Shown in pieces: positions 5,433 to 6,073 of a stretch of 6,073 bases of DNA. A program made the position numbers and the translations under genes. Numbering within the stretch: position 1 is the first letter of the stretch; the number at the start of each line of letters is the position of its first letter. The stretch is taken from positions 1 through 6,073 of the forward strand of contig NZ_CAMLDV010000192.1 of NCBI RefSeq assembly GCF_946478835.1. Reading direction: 5' to 3'. The notes beneath the pieces are model-generated. The model did not search any database. It saw only the letters and a list, made by a program, of their open reading frames with translations, and was not told where the DNA came from. The stretch comes from an uncultured Bdellovibrio sp. (lineage in GTDB: Bacteria > Bdellovibrionota > Bdellovibrionia > Bdellovibrionales > Bdellovibrionaceae).

Positions 5433-5978
5433 ATCAATCCAGGCAATAATATGCACGCTGAAGAAATGATCGACTCTGACTTGGACTCGGACCTAGAGAA
5501 CGAAAAAGAGATGAAGAAAACCTCTGCTTTCGAAGCAGATATGGATGATGACCTTGAGAGCGAAATGGCTCTAGCTGGCATTCCCGGCAATTTGTTGATG
5601 GAAGGCGAAGAAGACGACCTCAACCTTGATGAAATCGAAAATATCTTAGAGTTGTCTGATACAACGTATCCGAAATTCACATTGGCGAAAAACAAAGCTC
5701 GTTTCCTAAGAATGGTGAGTTGGTACCGTGGTAAAGAAGAGTGGATTGAAGTTGCTCCTCTTTCTGGCGTGACAAAACTTTTCAAGCAACAAACAAAAGA
5801 ACTAGAAGGCATCCGTTCTTCGAAGTTGGACTACGAAATGGAACTTGAAACAGGAACTTTGACTCCGTCACAAAGATCTTATCGCCGTGACGAATTGAAG
5901 ATGTGCAAAGTTCAAGAGAAAATGGCTGTTCACTTGATCTCTAAACTTCAAGTGAAGATCAAATCTGGCCGCCGCTAA
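5430..5978 (+). CDS. Cytoplasmic protein of unknown function with acidic N-terminal and basic C-terminal halves
   Basis: I do not recognise this protein. From the TTG at 5430 it has 182 residues and no signal peptide or membrane segment. Residues 11-78 are strongly acidic and look largely disordered, with DSDLDSDLENE, DMDDDLESE and EGEEDDLNLDEIENILEL. The last of these could be a short amphipathic recognition helix. From about residue 80 the character flips: KFTLAKNKARFLRMVSWYRGKEEW is basic and aromatic. Two long charged helices follow, about 113-142 and 147-180, the second with coiled-coil-like spacing, and the tail is KIKSGRR. There is a single cysteine (159). The layout suggests a small regulator or nucleic-acid/protein-binding factor whose acidic arm may mask the basic part, but this is inference from charge alone. 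Codon use looks like that of its neighbours. It has its own promoter and a structured 3' end. Confidence 0.85.
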   Translation: MINPGNNMHAEEMIDSDLDSDLENEKEMKKTSAFEADMDDDLESEMALAGIPGNLLMEGEEDDLNLDEIENILELSDTTYPKFTLAKNKARFLRMVSWYRGKEEWIEVAPLSGVTKLFKQQTKELEGIRSSKLDYEMELETGTLTPSQRSYRRDELKMCKVQEKMAVHLISKLQVKIKSGRR

Positions 5979-5987
5979 TTACGGCGG
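5969..5987 (+). repeat. GC-rich hairpin overlapping the stop of the acidic/basic unknown gene
   Basis: CCGCCG (5969-5974) and CGGCGG (5982-5987) are exact complements around a seven-base loop that contains the TAA stop (5976-5978). There is no T-run after it. It probably folds in the message and may protect the 3' end. Confidence 0.5.
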
Positions 5988-6003
5988 ACGCCGGCAGAGC
6001 GAA

Positions 6004-6018
6004 GCGACCTCGGGTCGC
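6004..6018 (+). repeat. GC-rich hairpin in the 3' region after the acidic/basic unknown gene
   Basis: GCGACC (6004-6009) and GGTCGC (6013-6018) form a perfect six-base stem with the three-base loop TCG. Partial pairing outside it (CAG 5995-5997 with CTG 6023-6025) could extend the fold. It lacks a T-run. The segment 5982-6020 is clearly more GC-rich than the sequence on either side. Confidence 0.5.
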
Positions 6019-6050
6019 GTAGCTGAAGCAGTATAAAATTTAGAACCACT

Positions 6051-6073
6051 AAAACGCCAAGCCTAAAAGCTTG
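6051..6073 (+). terminator. Left half of a probable intrinsic terminator cut by the window edge
   Basis: AAAACGCCAAGC (6051-6062) is followed by CTAAAA and then GCTTG (6069-6073), which is the exact complement of CAAGC (6058-6062). The window ends there. If the stem continues, the next bases would be GCGTTTT, giving a 12-base stem with an A-run before and a T-run after it, the usual shape of a bidirectional terminator. It would end transcription of the preceding gene about 100 bases after its stop. Confidence 0.5.

Noticed and set aside
5207..5812. 201-codon reverse-strand open frame across the inverted repeat and the acidic/basic gene
   Set aside because: Its serine-rich composition is what the antisense of an acidic coding stretch gives. 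It runs through the promoter and terminator region, and the plus-strand gene has a strong start site.
6032..6037. TATAAA as a -10 element
   Set aside because: No -35-like hexamer occurs 16-18 bases upstream, and the sequence is AT-rich just before a probable terminator.
5979..6050. Possible tRNA or structured RNA gene in the GC-rich tail
   Set aside because: The hairpins do not form a cloverleaf, and no TTC-type T-arm or CCA end can be placed.

Overview
The window reads as chromosomal DNA of a free-living, Gram-negative-type bacterium of moderate GC. The gene set (short AMP nucleosidase, pirin, DkgB-like reductase, several secreted proteins of unknown family with strong GGAGG-type ribosome binding sites) is most reminiscent of Bdellovibrio and relatives (Bdellovibrionota). 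That placement rests on general resemblance and was not tested by a search. No phage, transposon, CRISPR, tRNA or rRNA signal is visible.

Layout from left to right. Positions 1-233 hold an undecidable end of a neighbouring gene and the leader of gene 1. Gene 1 (234-1034, +) is an aldo/keto reductase very like E. coli DkgB. It meets gene 2 (1755-1036, -) tail to tail with one base between them. Gene 2 is an exported protein of unknown family. Gene 3 (2845-1766, -), just upstream of gene 2, is an exported M23/LytM metallopeptidase with all catalytic residues. Genes 3 and 2 form a tight two-gene unit in which the gene 2 ribosome binding site touches the gene 3 stop. Gene 4 (3853-2972, -) is a pirin with an intact iron site. 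Gene 5 (3899-4672, +) diverges from it across only 45 bases and is a short-form AMP nucleosidase. Gene 6 (4752-5237, +) is a small exported protein with a proline-rich linker and a C-terminal beta domain. A 79-base nested inverted repeat containing a terminator-like hairpin (5256-5334) separates it from gene 7 (5430-5978, +), a conserved-looking but unrecognised cytoplasmic protein with an acidic N-terminal half and a basic C-terminal half, starting at TTG. The last 95 bases carry GC-rich hairpins and the left half of a probable intrinsic terminator cut by the window edge.

Functionally this is a mixed neighbourhood, not a single pathway. There is carbonyl detoxification or sugar-acid reduction (gene 1), envelope and peptidoglycan work (genes 3 and 2, perhaps 6), a redox-sensitive cupin (gene 4) and purine salvage (gene 5). 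I do not see convincing evidence of a new defence or mobile system. The items most worth following are the M23/gene 2 pair, the charge-segregated gene 7 and the long inverted repeat before it. Three start sites were moved inward from the longest reading frame (genes 2, 6 and 7) because a good ribosome binding site supports the internal codon.
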